Origin: Enterobacter kobei
GTDB taxonomy: Bacteria > Pseudomonadota > Gammaproteobacteria > Enterobacterales > Enterobacteriaceae
DNA length: 64,000 nucleotides
Assembly (NCBI RefSeq): GCF_001729765.1
Contig: NZ_CP017181.1
Location: 1,426,001 to 1,490,000, forward strand
Direction: 5' to 3'
Position 1 is the first letter of the stretch; every line of letters begins with the position of its first letter. The position numbers were made by a program, and so were the translations under genes. The notes beneath the pieces are model-generated. The model saw nothing but the letters and a program-made list of their open reading frames with translations, made no database searches and was not told where the DNA came from. This document shows positions 46,422 to 55,923 of the stretch, in pieces.

Positions 46422-47534
46422 ATGATCGCCTTGAATAAAAAATGGTTATCGGGTCTGGTTGCGGGTGCTCTGATGGCCGTCTCTGCCGGCACGCTCGCTG
46501 CGGAACAAAAAACGCTGCACGTTTATAACTGGTCTGACTATATTGCGCCGGATACCGTGGCCAATTTTGAGAAAGAGACCGGCATTAAAGTGGTCTACGA
46601 CGTTTTCGATTCCAACGAAGTGCTGGAAGGAAAACTGATGGCAGGCAGCACCGGGTTTGACCTGGTCGTGCCTTCCGCGAGCTTCCTGGAGCGTCAGCTG
46701 ACCGCGGGTGTCTTCCAGCCACTGGACAAGAGCAAATTACCGAACTGGAAAAACCTCGATCCAGAAGTCCTGAAGCTGGTGGCTAAGCATGACCCGGATA
46801 ACAAATACGCCATGCCTTACCTGTGGGCGACCACCGGTATCGGCTACAACGTGGATAAAGTCAAAGCGGCGCTGGGCCCGGACGTCAAGCTGGACAGCTG
46901 GGACGTGGTGCTGAAGCCGGAAAACCTTGAGAAGCTGAAAAGCTGCGGCGTCTCTTTCCTGGACGCGCCAGAAGAGATTTTTGCCACCGTGCTGAACTAC
47001 CTGGGCAAAGATCCGAACAGCAACAAGGCGGATGACTACACCGGTCCGGCGACCGATCTGCTGCTGAAGCTGCGTCCAAACATTCGCTATTTCCACTCTT
47101 CCCAGTACATCAATGACCTGGCGAACGGTGACATCTGCGTTGCGATTGGCTGGGCCGGGGATGTGTGGCAGGCGGCGAACCGCGCGAAAGAGGCGAAAAA
47201 CGGCGTGAATGTGTCCTACTTCATCCCGAAAGAGGGGGCGCTGGCCTTCTTCGACGTCTTCGCGATGCCAGCTGATGCGAAAAACAAAGACGAAGCGTAT
47301 CAGTTCCTTAACTACCTGATGCGTCCGGACGTGATCGCCCACATCAGCGACCACGTTTATTACGCCAACGGTAACAAGGCTTCCGTGCCGCTGGTGAGTG
47401 AAGCGATCCGCAGTAATCCGGCAATTTATCCGCCAGCGGACGTGTTCGCCAAGCTCTTCACCCTGAAAGTACAGGATCCAAAAATTGACCGCGTACGTAC
47501 CCGTGCGTGGACCAAGGTGAAAAGCGGTAAGTAA
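46422..47534 (+). CDS. potF: Putrescine-binding periplasmic protein PotF
   Basis: The protein has 370 residues with a signal peptide ending at LAAEQ (about residue 26). It binds putrescine for the PotFGHI importer. Visible ligand-pocket elements known from the E. coli protein: NWSDYIAPDT (Trp37/Ser38 region), VVPSASFLERQL, and AIGWAGDVWQA (Trp244/Asp247 region). It leads the potFGHI operon; a REP and a hairpin separate it from potG, which would allow high PotF levels relative to the membrane parts. Confidence 0.96.
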   Translation: MIALNKKWLSGLVAGALMAVSAGTLAAEQKTLHVYNWSDYIAPDTVANFEKETGIKVVYDVFDSNEVLEGKLMAGSTGFDLVVPSASFLERQLTAGVFQPLDKSKLPNWKNLDPEVLKLVAKHDPDNKYAMPYLWATTGIGYNVDKVKAALGPDVKLDSWDVVLKPENLEKLKSCGVSFLDAPEEIFATVLNYLGKDPNSNKADDYTGPATDLLLKLRPNIRYFHSSQYINDLANGDICVAIGWAGDVWQAANRAKEAKNGVNVSYFIPKEGALAFFDVFAMPADAKNKDEAYQFLNYLMRPDVIAHISDHVYYANGNKASVPLVSEAIRSNPAIYPPADVFAKLFTLKVQDPKIDRVRTRAWTKVKSGK

Positions 47535-47546
47535 CCCTTTGTCACA

Positions 47547-47598
47547 GGCCGGGCAAGCGAAGCGCCCCCGGCAACAGGCGCACCGTTCTGGTGCGCCT
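47547..47598 (+). repeat. REP-like element and stem-loop in the potF-potG gap
   Basis: A REP-like palindrome GGCCGGGCAAGCGAAGCGCCCCCGGC (47548-47573, described by its ends GGCCGGG and CCCCGGC) is followed by the stem AGGCGCACC / GGTGCGCCT (47576-47598). The pair may protect the upstream mRNA from exonucleases or attenuate transcription. Confidence 0.7.
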
Positions 47599-47632
47599 GC
47601 ACCATGATTTGATTTCTGCCGGAGAGCACCCC

Positions 47633-48766
47633 GTGAATGACGCGATCCCCCGCCCGCAGGCGAAAGTCCGTAAAGCGCTGACCCCGCTTCTTGAAATTCG
47701 TAACCTCACCAAATCTTTCGATGGCCAGCATGCCGTGGACGACGTCAGCCTGACTATCTATAAAGGTGAAATATTCGCGCTACTGGGCGCATCGGGCTGT
47801 GGCAAATCAACCCTGCTGCGTATGTTAGCCGGTTTTGAACAACCCACGGCCGGGCAAATCATGCTTGATGGCGTGGATCTCTCCAGCGTGCCGCCGTACC
47901 AGCGCCCGATTAACATGATGTTCCAGTCCTACGCACTGTTCCCGCACATGACGGTGGAGCAGAACATCGCCTTTGGCCTGAAGCAGGATAAATTGCCAAA
48001 AGCCGAAATCACCGCGCGCGTGGCCGAGATGCTGAGTCTGGTCCACATGCAGGAGTTCGCGAAGCGTAAACCGCACCAGCTTTCAGGCGGCCAGCGCCAG
48101 CGCGTGGCGCTCGCCAGAAGCCTGGCAAAACGCCCGAAACTGCTGCTGCTCGACGAGCCGATGGGGGCCCTGGATAAAAAACTGCGTGACCGTATGCAGC
48201 TGGAAGTGGTGGATATTCTTGAGCGCGTCGGCGTGACCTGCGTAATGGTGACCCACGACCAGGAAGAAGCCATGACCATGGCCGGACGTATTGCGATCAT
48301 GAACCGCGGGAAGTTTGTGCAAATTGGCGAGCCGGAGGAGATTTATGAGCATCCGACCACCCGCTACAGCGCCGAGTTCATCGGTTCGGTCAACGTCTTC
48401 GAAGGGCTACTGAAAGAGCGTCAGGAGGATGGCCTGGTCATTGAATCGCCGGGTCTGCAGCATCCGCTCAAGGTCGATCCTGACAGCGCCGTGGTGGACA
48501 ACGTGCCGGTCTACGTCGCGCTGCGTCCGGAGAAGATCATGCTCTGTGACGATCCGCCAGCCGATGGCTATAACTTCGCCGTGGGTGAAGTGGTGCACAT
48601 TGCTTACCTGGGCGATTTGTCTATCTATCACGTGCGTCTGAAAAGCGGTCAGATGCTGAGCGCCCAGCTGCAAAACGAACATCGCTACCGCAAAGGTCAG
48701 CCGACCTGGGGCGACGAAGTGCGCCTGTGCTGGGATGCTGACAGTTGTGTCGTGCTGACGGTATAA
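47633..48766 (+). CDS. potG: Putrescine ABC transporter ATPase PotG
   Basis: The protein has 377 residues from GTG 47633 (GGAGAG upstream; aligns with MNDAIPRPQAK). Cytoplasmic ATPase of the putrescine importer. Walker A GASGCGKST, Q-loop FQSYALFPHM, signature LSGGQRQRV, Walker B LLLLDEPMGALD. The C-terminal TOBE/OB region (about 285-377) is regulatory. A longer frame from 47591 is rejected. Confidence 0.96.
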   Translation: MNDAIPRPQAKVRKALTPLLEIRNLTKSFDGQHAVDDVSLTIYKGEIFALLGASGCGKSTLLRMLAGFEQPTAGQIMLDGVDLSSVPPYQRPINMMFQSYALFPHMTVEQNIAFGLKQDKLPKAEITARVAEMLSLVHMQEFAKRKPHQLSGGQRQRVALARSLAKRPKLLLLDEPMGALDKKLRDRMQLEVVDILERVGVTCVMVTHDQEEAMTMAGRIAIMNRGKFVQIGEPEEIYEHPTTRYSAEFIGSVNVFEGLLKERQEDGLVIESPGLQHPLKVDPDSAVVDNVPVYVALRPEKIMLCDDPPADGYNFAVGEVVHIAYLGDLSIYHVRLKSGQMLSAQLQNEHRYRKGQPTWGDEVRLCWDADSCVVLTV

Positions 48767-48776
48767 GGAGCGGCCA

Positions 48777-49712
48777 ATGAGTACACTTGAACCTCCAGCC
48801 CGCGCAGCCAGCTGGCTGACGCGCCTTAAGATGAAGCACGGCCGCAAGCTGGTGATTGCCATGCCTTACGTGTGGCTGATCCTGCTGTTCCTGCTGCCAT
48901 TCCTGATCGTTTTCAAGATCAGCCTGGCGGAGATGGCGCGGGCGATCCCGCCGTATACCGACCTGTGGGAGTGGGCAGACGGGCAGCTGACGCTGACCTT
49001 AAACCTCGGTAACTACCTGCAGCTCACCGAGGACCCGCTCTATATTGAAGCCTATCTGCAGTCGCTGCAGGTGGCGGCGATCTCGACGCTCTGCTGTCTG
49101 GTGATGGGCTACCCGCTGGCGTGGGCCGTGGCGCACAGTAAACCCTCGACGCGTAATATCCTCCTGCTGCTGGTGATTTTGCCGTCGTGGACCTCATTCC
49201 TGATCCGCGTTTACGCCTGGATGGGGATCCTGAAAAACAACGGCGTGCTGAATAACGTCCTGATGTGGCTTGGGGTTATCGATCAGCCGCTGACGATCCT
49301 GCACACCAACCTCGCGGTTTATATTGGCATTGTGTATGCCTATCTGCCGTTTATGGTTCTGCCGATCTATACGGCGCTGACGCGGATAGATTACTCGCTG
49401 GTGGAAGCCTCGCTTGACCTCGGTGCGCGTCCGCTGAAAACCTTCTTCAGCGTCATTGTCCCGTTGACCAAAGGCGGGATTATCGCCGGGTCGATGCTGG
49501 TCTTTATTCCGGCGGTAGGGGAGTTTGTGATCCCGGAGCTGCTCGGCGGGCCGGACAGCATCATGATTGGCCGCGTGCTGTGGCAGGAGTTCTTCAATAA
49601 CCGCGACTGGCCGGTGGCGTCTGCGGTGGCGATTATCATGCTGCTGCTGTTGATCGTGCCGATCATGTGGTTCCACAAACATCAGCAGAAACAGATGGGA
49701 GACCACGGATGA
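48777..49712 (+). CDS. potH: Putrescine ABC transporter permease PotH
   Basis: The protein has 311 residues and six membrane segments. The cytoplasmic loop VEASLDLGARPLKTFFSVIVPLTKGG (around residues 204-229) is the EAA loop contacting PotG. It starts 10 bp after the potG stop with AAGGAG, and its stop overlaps the potI start (ATGA). Confidence 0.96.
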   Translation: MSTLEPPARAASWLTRLKMKHGRKLVIAMPYVWLILLFLLPFLIVFKISLAEMARAIPPYTDLWEWADGQLTLTLNLGNYLQLTEDPLYIEAYLQSLQVAAISTLCCLVMGYPLAWAVAHSKPSTRNILLLLVILPSWTSFLIRVYAWMGILKNNGVLNNVLMWLGVIDQPLTILHTNLAVYIGIVYAYLPFMVLPIYTALTRIDYSLVEASLDLGARPLKTFFSVIVPLTKGGIIAGSMLVFIPAVGEFVIPELLGGPDSIMIGRVLWQEFFNNRDWPVASAVAIIMLLLLIVPIMWFHKHQQKQMGDHG

Positions 49713-50554
49713 ATAACTTACCGGTAGTGCGCTCTCCGTGGCGAATTGCGATCCTGGCGATCGGCTTTACCTTCCTGTATGCGCCGATGCTGATGCTGGT
49801 GATCTACTCGTTCAACAGTTCCAAACTGGTGACGGTCTGGGCGGGCTGGTCGACGCGCTGGTACAGTGAGCTGTTCCACGACGATGCAATGATGAGCGCG
49901 GTAGGGCTGAGCCTGACCATCGCCGCACTGGCGGCAACGATGGCCTCTGTTCTGGGCACCATCGCCGCGCTGGTGATGGTGCGTTTCGGCCGTTTTCGCG
50001 GTTCGAACGGCTTCGCCTTTATGATCACCGCGCCGTTGGTCATGCCGGACGTGATTACCGGCCTTGCGCTGCTGCTGCTGTTCGTGGCGCTGGCGCATGC
50101 CATTGGCTGGCCGGCGGATCGCGGCATGCTCACCATCTGGCTGGCGCACGTCACGTTCTGTACCGCCTATGTCGCCGTGGTGATCTCCTCGCGTCTGCGC
50201 GAGCTGGATCGCTCGATAGAAGAGGCGGCGATGGATCTCGGCGCGACCCCGCTGAAGGTCTTTTTCATCATTACCCTGCCGATGATCATGCCGGCGGTGA
50301 TCTCCGGCTGGCTGCTGGCATTTACCCTGTCGCTCGACGATCTGGTGATCGCCAGCTTTGTCTCCGGCCCGGGGGCGACAACGCTGCCGATGCTGGTCTT
50401 CTCCAGCGTGCGCATGGGGGTTAACCCGGAGATCAACGCCCTGGCCTCTATCATCCTCGGCGTGGTCGGAATTGTCGGATTTATTGCCTGGTATTTGATG
50501 GCGCGCGCGGAAAAACAGCGCGTGCGTGATATCCAGCGTGCAAGACGCGGCTGA
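49709..50554 (+). CDS. potI: Putrescine ABC transporter permease PotI
   Basis: The protein has 281 residues from ATG 49709, overlapping the potH stop by 4 bp (ATGA). Six membrane segments with the EAA loop IEEAAMDLGATPLKVFF. It forms the membrane channel together with PotH. A longer frame beginning at 49667 lies inside potH and is rejected. Confidence 0.96.
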   Translation: MNNLPVVRSPWRIAILAIGFTFLYAPMLMLVIYSFNSSKLVTVWAGWSTRWYSELFHDDAMMSAVGLSLTIAALAATMASVLGTIAALVMVRFGRFRGSNGFAFMITAPLVMPDVITGLALLLLFVALAHAIGWPADRGMLTIWLAHVTFCTAYVAVVISSRLRELDRSIEEAAMDLGATPLKVFFIITLPMIMPAVISGWLLAFTLSLDDLVIASFVSGPGATTLPMLVFSSVRMGVNPEINALASIILGVVGIVGFIAWYLMARAEKQRVRDIQRARRG

Positions 50555-50619
50555 AGCATTTAAAATTTCCAGTGATGTGCCGCGTATCACGCGGCACTGT
50601 TTTTCAGGGAAGTAAAACA

Positions 50620-51093
50620 TTGGGATTATTAAAAAAATCACGGCTTACGCACGCTCGTCCTAACGTTCCTGCGCTGGTACAGGTGGCGGCGCTCGCCATT
50701 ATTATGATCCGCTGCCTGGACGTGCTGATGATTCTGAATACCCTGGGCGTGCGCGGTATCGGTGAATTCATTCACCGCAGCGTGCAGACGTGGAATCTGA
50801 CGCTGGTTTTTCTGAGCAGCCTGGTGCTGGTGTTCATTGAGATCTACTGTGCGTTTTCGCTGGTCAAAGGGCGCAACTGGGCGCGCTGGGTCTATCTGCT
50901 GACGCAGGTGACCGCCGCCAGCTACCTGTGGGCCGCCTCGCTGGGGTATGGCTATCCCGAACTGTTCAGCATTGCGGGCGGATCAAAACGCGAGATTTTG
51001 CTCGCGCTGTTTTTGCAAAAACTGCCGGATATGCTGGTGCTGTTCTTCCTGTTCGTGCCTGCGTCCAGTCGACGGTTCTTCCTGTTGCAATAA
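50620..51093 (+). CDS. ybjO: Inner membrane protein YbjO
   Basis: The protein has about 157 residues. Proposed start TTG 50620, preceded by AGGGA; an alternative in-frame start is ATG 50572. Four predicted membrane segments (LVQVAALAIIMIRCLD..., LVFLSSLVLVFIEIYCAF, WVYLLTQVTAASYLW, LPDMLVLFFLFVPA). Function unknown. Position between potI and rlmC is as in E. coli. Confidence 0.82.
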   Translation: MGLLKKSRLTHARPNVPALVQVAALAIIMIRCLDVLMILNTLGVRGIGEFIHRSVQTWNLTLVFLSSLVLVFIEIYCAFSLVKGRNWARWVYLLTQVTAASYLWAASLGYGYPELFSIAGGSKREILLALFLQKLPDMLVLFFLFVPASSRRFFLLQ

Positions 51094-51133
51094 TGTGTAT
51101 AATCGCAGCCCCCGTTATTCTTAAGGTTTTCAT

Positions 51134-52273
51134 ATGCAGTGCGCACTCTATGACGCCGGACGCTGCCGCTCCTGTCAGTGGATAGAACAGCCGGTCTCTC
51201 AACAACTCACCGCCAAAATGGCCGACCTGCAACAGCTGCTGGCTGAACACGCGGTGGGGGAGTGGTGCGCACCCATCAGCGGACCGGAGCAGGGCTTTCG
51301 CAACAAAGCCAAAATGGTGGTCAGCGGCAGCGTCGAAAAACCGCTGCTGGGGATGCTGCACCGCGACGGCACGCCGGAAGATTTAACCGACTGCCCGCTG
51401 TATCCCGCGTCGTTTGAACCCGTCTTTGCCGCACTCAAACCGTTTATTGCGCGGGCAGGGTTAACGCCCTACCACGTCGCCCGCAAGCGCGGCGAGCTGA
51501 AATATCTCCTGCTGACGGAAAGCCAGCTAGACGGCGGCATGATGCTGCGTTTTGTGCTGCGCTCGGAAGCGAAGCTGGCGCAGCTTCGTGCGGCGCTGCC
51601 GTGGCTGCAGGCGCAACTGCCGCAGCTTAAGGTCATTACGGCAAACATACAGCCGGTGCACATGGCGATTATGGAAGGGGAGAAAGAGATCTTCTTCACC
51701 GAACAGCCTGCGCTGGCCGAAAATTTCAACGGCGTACCGCTGTGGATCCGCCCGCAAAGCTTCTTCCAGACCAACCCGACCGTCGCGAGTGCGTTGTATG
51801 CCACCGCCCGTGACTGGGTTCGGGCGTTAAACATTCATCATATGTGGGATCTGTTCTGCGGCGTGGGCGGTTTCGGCCTGCACTGCGCCACGCCTGAAAT
51901 GCAGCTGACCGGGATTGAGATCTCGGCCGAAGCGATTGCCTGCGCGAAACAGTCCGCCGCCGGGCTGGGGTTAACGAATCTCCACTTCCAGGCGCTTGAC
52001 TCTACCCAGTTCGCCACCGGCCAGGGCAATGTGCCGGAACTGGTGCTGGTCAACCCGCCGCGACGGGGCATCGGAAACGCACTCTGCGATTACCTGAGCC
52101 AGATGGCACCGGATTACATCGTCTACTCCAGCTGCAATGCGCAGACCATGGCGAAAGATATCGCCAGCCTGCCGGGCTACCGCATTGAACGCGTTCAGCT
52201 TTTCGATATGTTCCCGCATACCGCGCATTACGAAGTGTTGACCTTGTTAACCCGTAGGCCGGGTAAGGCGTAG
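51134..52273 (+). CDS. rlmC: 23S rRNA m5U747 methyltransferase RlmC (RumB)
   Basis: The protein has 379 residues. It methylates U747 of 23S rRNA. Iron-sulfur ligands [14 protein letters not shown] at the N-terminus and a further cysteine in DCPLYP. SAM-binding block [14 protein letters not shown], catalytic [11 protein letters not shown]. The normal C-terminus is TLLVKQ or similar; here the frame continues as TRRPGKA into a REP element, whose TAG serves as stop codon. Confidence 0.96.
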   Translation: MQCALYDAGRCRSCQWIEQPVSQQLTAKMADLQQLLAEHAVGEWCAPISGPEQGFRNKAKMVVSGSVEKPLLGMLHRDGTPEDLTDCPLYPASFEPVFAALKPFIARAGLTPYHVARKRGELKYLLLTESQLDGGMMLRFVLRSEAKLAQLRAALPWLQAQLPQLKVITANIQPVHMAIMEGEKEIFFTEQPALAENFNGVPLWIRPQSFFQTNPTVASALYATARDWVRALNIHHMWDLFCGVGGFGLHCATPEMQLTGIEISAEAIACAKQSAAGLGLTNLHFQALDSTQFATGQGNVPELVLVNPPRRGIGNALCDYLSQMAPDYIVYSSCNAQTMAKDIASLPGYRIERVQLFDMFPHTAHYEVLTLLTRRPGKA

Positions 52274-52285
52274 CCGCCACCCGGC
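52254..52285. repeat. REP element overlapping the rlmC 3' end
   Basis: GGCCGGGTAAGGCGTAGCCGCC...CCGGC; the rlmC stop TAG lies within its loop region. Confidence 0.85.
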
Positions 52286-52378
52286 AAGAACCCGGCACAA
52301 TGTTCAACAAAATGTGAACTCTTCCCCCGCTCGAAATCAGGTAAGCTTACGTCATAAGAAATGATTGAAGGCTGACCC

Positions 52379-53086
52379 ATGAAGCACATCCTGCTGGTGG
52401 AAGACGACCACGATATCGCGGCGCTTCTGCGACTCAATTTAGAAGACGAAGGCTACGCCATCACCCACGAGCCCGACGGGGGCAACGCCCTGCAGCGCCT
52501 GGAAAAACAGCCGTGGGATGCGGTGATCCTCGACCTGATGCTCCCGAACGTTGACGGGCTGGAGATTTGCCGACGCATCCGTCAGATGACGCGCTACCTG
52601 CCGGTCATCATCATCAGCGCCCGCAGCAGCGAAACCGACCGCATTACCGGGCTGGAAACCGGTGCCGATGACTATCTGGCTAAGCCGTTTTCGGTGCAGG
52701 AGCTGATTGCCCGCATTAAAGCGCTGTTCCGCCGTCAGCAGGCGATGGGGCAGGCACAAACGGACGGGCAAATTCAGGCGCACGGTTTGACGATCGATCC
52801 GCTGGCGCGCAGCGTCCTGCTCCACGGACAGGTGGTGGATCTCACCCCGCGCGAATTCGAACTGCTTTACTTCTTTGCCCGCCACCCTGGCGAAGTGTTT
52901 TCCCGTCTGGCGCTGCTGGAGCAGGTCTGGGGTTATCAGCACGAAGGCTATGAGCATACCGTCAACACCCATATCAACCGCCTGCGCATCAAGATTGAGA
53001 AGGACGCTGCCGAGCCGGAAATCGTTCGCACCGTCTGGGGTAAGGGATACAAATTTGCGGAGCCAACGCCTGATGCGTCGCTTTAG
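52379..53086 (+). CDS. OmpR-family response regulator
   Basis: The protein has 235 residues. The receiver domain (1-120) has the acidic pair Asp9/Asp10, phospho-acceptor Asp52 in LDLMLPNVDG, Ser80 and Lys102 (AKPF). The C-terminal winged helix (about 135-230) has LTPREFELLYFFARHPGEVFSR and VNTHINRLRIKIE. The kinase gene starts 14 bp before this stop, so the pair is translationally coupled. E. coli K-12 has no two-component system between rlmC and artJ. I do not recognise the specific system. Confidence 0.9.
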   Translation: MKHILLVEDDHDIAALLRLNLEDEGYAITHEPDGGNALQRLEKQPWDAVILDLMLPNVDGLEICRRIRQMTRYLPVIIISARSSETDRITGLETGADDYLAKPFSVQELIARIKALFRRQQAMGQAQTDGQIQAHGLTIDPLARSVLLHGQVVDLTPREFELLYFFARHPGEVFSRLALLEQVWGYQHEGYEHTVNTHINRLRIKIEKDAAEPEIVRTVWGKGYKFAEPTPDASL

Positions 53087-54539
53087 CCTCAGCCAGCGCC
53101 TGACGCTGCTGTTCATTCTGCTGATGATGCTCTGCGCCACCGTCGCCTGCGCGGTACAGCTCTACACCAGTACGCAATACGGCAACGCCATGGTTCAACG
53201 GTTGTCGGGCGGACTGGCGCAGCAGATCGTCCAGCGGGAACCGATTCTCGACGCGCAGGGCAGGGTTGACCGCAGTTCGCTGAAACCGCTCTTTGACCGT
53301 CTGATGACCTTTAATCCGAGCGTGGAGCTCTATGTTGTCTCACCCGACGGCGACATCCTGGCCGATGCCGCCCCGCCGGGCCATATTCAGCGGCAAAAAA
53401 TCGATCTGGCACCGGTTCAGACCTTCCTGAGCGGCACCGCCATCCCGGTACTCGGCGACGATCCGCGCAGCCAGAACAAAAAAGTCTTCAGCGCCACGCC
53501 GCTGCGTCAGGACGGCGAGCTTAAGGGCTACCTGTACATTATTTTGCAGGGCGAGGAGTCGAATGCGCTGGCGGACATGGCCTGGCATAAGGCGCTGTGG
53601 AGCACGGTGCTCTGGTCATTGCTGTGGGTTGCACTGTTCGGCCTGCTGGCGGGATTACTGGTCTGGTACTGGGTGACGCGTCCGGTTAAACGCCTGACGG
53701 AAGAGGTCACCGGGCTTGAGCAGGACAGCATTAGCGCAATCAGGCTGCTGGCAGCAGAGCCGCCGGACGTCGCGGCCAATGACGAAGTGGCACGCCTGCG
53801 CAACAGTTTTATCGAGCTGGCGCGCAAAATCACCCGCCAGTGGGATCAGCTGGCCGACAGCGATCGCCAGCGCCGGGAGTTTATCGCCAATATTTCGCAC
53901 GATCTCCGCACGCCGCTGACCTCTCTGCTGGGTTATCTGGAAACGCTATCGCTGAAATCCACCACGCTGACGCCTCAGGAGCACCAGCAATATCTCGCCA
54001 CCGCCCTGCGTCAGGGGCAAAAGGTACGCCATCTTTCCCAGCAGTTGTTTGAGCTGGCGCGTCTTGAACATGGCGGCATTAAACCGCAGCGCGAGCGTTT
54101 CGCGATGGCGGAGCTGATTTCCGACGTGGCGCAGAAGTTTGAGCTCACTGCCCGCACGCGAGAGGTCAATCTGCATATTGACGTGCCTGGGCCGTTGCCG
54201 CTGGTCAATGCCGATGTATCAATGATCGAGCGCGTGGTGACCAATTTGCTGGATAACGCAATGCGTCATACGCCGACCGGCGGGGAAATTCGTCTGGCGG
54301 TCTGGCAGGAGAATGAACAGCTTCAGGTCGAAGTGGCTGACAGCGGTACGGGCGTGGATGCGTCGCTGCGCGACGATCTGTTCCAGCGGCCTTCGGCGTT
54401 GAACACTCAGGCCTCGCGGGAGAACCGCGGCGGGTTAGGGCTGTTAATCGTCAAACGGATGCTGGAGCTGCACGGCGGTGGAATACGGCTGATGGAGTCG
54501 GTGAGTGGGGCACGATTCAGGTTCTTTGTGCCGTTGTGA
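53073..54539 (+). CDS. Membrane sensor histidine kinase
   Basis: The protein has 488 residues from ATG 53073 (GGAG upstream), overlapping the regulator by 14 bp. Membrane segments at about 9-30 and 175-200 enclose a periplasmic sensor domain of about 140 residues (PAS/Cache-like guess only). HAMP follows, then HisKA with phospho-acceptor His276 in NISHDLRTPL, and HATPase_c with N box NLLDNAMRHTP, DSGTGVD and GGLGLLIV. The signal is unknown. A frame continuing upstream from 52875 inside the regulator gene is rejected. Confidence 0.9.
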   Translation: MRRFSLSQRLTLLFILLMMLCATVACAVQLYTSTQYGNAMVQRLSGGLAQQIVQREPILDAQGRVDRSSLKPLFDRLMTFNPSVELYVVSPDGDILADAAPPGHIQRQKIDLAPVQTFLSGTAIPVLGDDPRSQNKKVFSATPLRQDGELKGYLYIILQGEESNALADMAWHKALWSTVLWSLLWVALFGLLAGLLVWYWVTRPVKRLTEEVTGLEQDSISAIRLLAAEPPDVAANDEVARLRNSFIELARKITRQWDQLADSDRQRREFIANISHDLRTPLTSLLGYLETLSLKSTTLTPQEHQQYLATALRQGQKVRHLSQQLFELARLEHGGIKPQRERFAMAELISDVAQKFELTARTREVNLHIDVPGPLPLVNADVSMIERVVTNLLDNAMRHTPTGGEIRLAVWQENEQLQVEVADSGTGVDASLRDDLFQRPSALNTQASRENRGGLGLLIVKRMLELHGGGIRLMESVSGARFRFFVPL

Positions 54540-54559
54540 GAATTGCCGGGTGGCGCTGT

Positions 54560-55852
54560 TGTATGACCGGATACATAGGTGACAGATCAGACCGGGAACA
54601 TAGGTAACACTTTTAGTCTATCCGGAGCACACTCTGGGTTTTTCGGTCGTAGTACGCAAGCGTTATCCCATTAAAGATGATGGCCTCAAGGCCATCATCT
54701 TGTTCTTCCAGCATGATGTACTCCCCAGTCAGTGCTTCACTCAGGAACACCGTACCCTTTTTTCCCATATAGAGGGTCCCCCTCGATTTCACCCTGTAGA
54801 CTGTACCTCCTTCCGGATAAGCATATTCAGGAACACGGCCATCCCAGTGTCGGTTTGAGGGTTGCCATACCGTTCCGGGCGTTGCTCCCGCCAGTGCTTC
54901 ATGCGGCCTTTCGTAGTTAAATTCTTTCCGGTAGTCACTGAACCACCGCTGTTGTTCTTCCATCGTCATGAAGGTGTTGCCCTGTTTCACCGCACTTTTC
55001 AGGGAGCGGTGCATTCGCTCATGGCGGCCATTTTCTTCCGGATGCCCCTTTCTGATACGCTCCGGCCTGATGCCCAGCTTGATTAGCCAGACGGCAAGAC
55101 GACTTAATCCGGCTATTCCTGTTCCCGCGAAGGGCTGGCCGTTATCGGTTCTAAGCACTTCCGGCAGACCATATTCCAGGAACGCATCCGTCAGGCACTC
55201 TCTGACAAAGGGTTCACTCTCACGGTGTGTTCCCCGGCAGCTGAGCAGATACCGGCTGTGATTATCGGTCAGGGTGAAAGGATGGCAGTACTCTCTGCTG
55301 AGCAGCCTGAACTTGCCTTTAAAATCAGCGCTCCAGACCTGATTGTTCTCACTGATGATGGTCAGGGGCTGGCGATTGCCTGGTGTTCTGCGTTTTCGTT
55401 TTTTATCCGGAACCAGGCCTTCGCACTTGAGGATATCGCCGATAGTGCTGGCGGCAGGTACGGTAAAATCGACGTGATGATTGAGCAACCACATCCGCAG
55501 TTTTTTTGGCCCCCAGTCAGGGTGTTTTTGACGCAGGGCAGTCAGGTGTCCGGCGATATCATCAGGAACCGTCCGGGAGTGGGAGCGTGGCGCACGCGAC
55601 CGGTCCGAGAGAGATGACAGGTCAGAAGGGTCAAAACGCTGAAGCCATTTATAGCCGGTTTTACGGCTGATGCCAAAAAGACGGCAAAGCGCGGAGAAGG
55701 AATCCGTACCTGCATGGCAGGCACGGATAAAATCAAGGCGTTGCATAGGTCGGGTCTCAGTCCAGGGCATAGCGAGTCTCCTCTTCTATGCCAGTTATAA
55801 CTGTTACCCATGTATCCGGTCTAAAGTGTTACCCATGTTTCCGGTTCATACC
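54560..55852. mobile_element. IS481-family insertion sequence inside a REP
   Basis: About 1293 bp, flanked by direct CTGT (54556-54559 and 55853-55856). Deleting the element and one CTGT restores a standard REP (GCCGGGTGGCGCTGTGCTTA...). Each end carries two tandem copies of a 20-bp motif of the type GACCGGATACATAGGTAACA, in opposite orientation at the two ends: about 54564 and 54589 on the left, 55801 and 55825 on the right. The outermost bases differ slightly between ends, so the exact boundary may vary by one base. Confidence 0.85.
54613..55770 (-). CDS. IS481-family transposase (DDE integrase)
   Basis: The protein has 385 residues and is full length. The N-terminal HTH (FSALCRLFGISRKTGYKWLQRF) is followed by a retroviral-type integrase core with the DDE triad: Asp in WSADFKGKF, Asp in LRTDNGQPF and Glu in GHPEENGRHERMHRSLK. 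A C-terminal beta-rich domain of about 80 residues follows. Met9 (55746) is an alternative start. No frameshift or early stop was found, so the element is probably active. Confidence 0.93.
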   Translation of the reverse strand: MPWTETRPMQRLDFIRACHAGTDSFSALCRLFGISRKTGYKWLQRFDPSDLSSLSDRSRAPRSHSRTVPDDIAGHLTALRQKHPDWGPKKLRMWLLNHHVDFTVPAASTIGDILKCEGLVPDKKRKRRTPGNRQPLTIISENNQVWSADFKGKFRLLSREYCHPFTLTDNHSRYLLSCRGTHRESEPFVRECLTDAFLEYGLPEVLRTDNGQPFAGTGIAGLSRLAVWLIKLGIRPERIRKGHPEENGRHERMHRSLKSAVKQGNTFMTMEEQQRWFSDYRKEFNYERPHEALAGATPGTVWQPSNRHWDGRVPEYAYPEGGTVYRVKSRGTLYMGKKGTVFLSEALTGEYIMLEEQDDGLEAIIFNGITLAYYDRKTQSVLRID

Positions 55853-55856
55853 CTGT

Positions 55857-55915
55857 GCTTATCCGGCCTACAAAACCCCCCTCGTAGGCCGGGTAAGGCG
55901 AAGCCGTCACCCGGC
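55857..55915. repeat. Remnant REP half plus second REP
   Basis: The right half of the REP split by the IS (GCTTATCCGGCC, 55857-55868) is followed by a complete REP in opposite orientation (GGCCGGGTAAGGCGAAGCC...CCCGGC, 55887-55915). The left half of the split REP is at 54544-54559. Confidence 0.75.
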
Positions 55916-55923
55916 AAAACACC

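Noticed and set aside
52875..53072. Extension of the sensor kinase by 66 codons
   Set aside because: It lies inside the response regulator gene in another frame and has no homology; ATG 53073 precedes the membrane segment.
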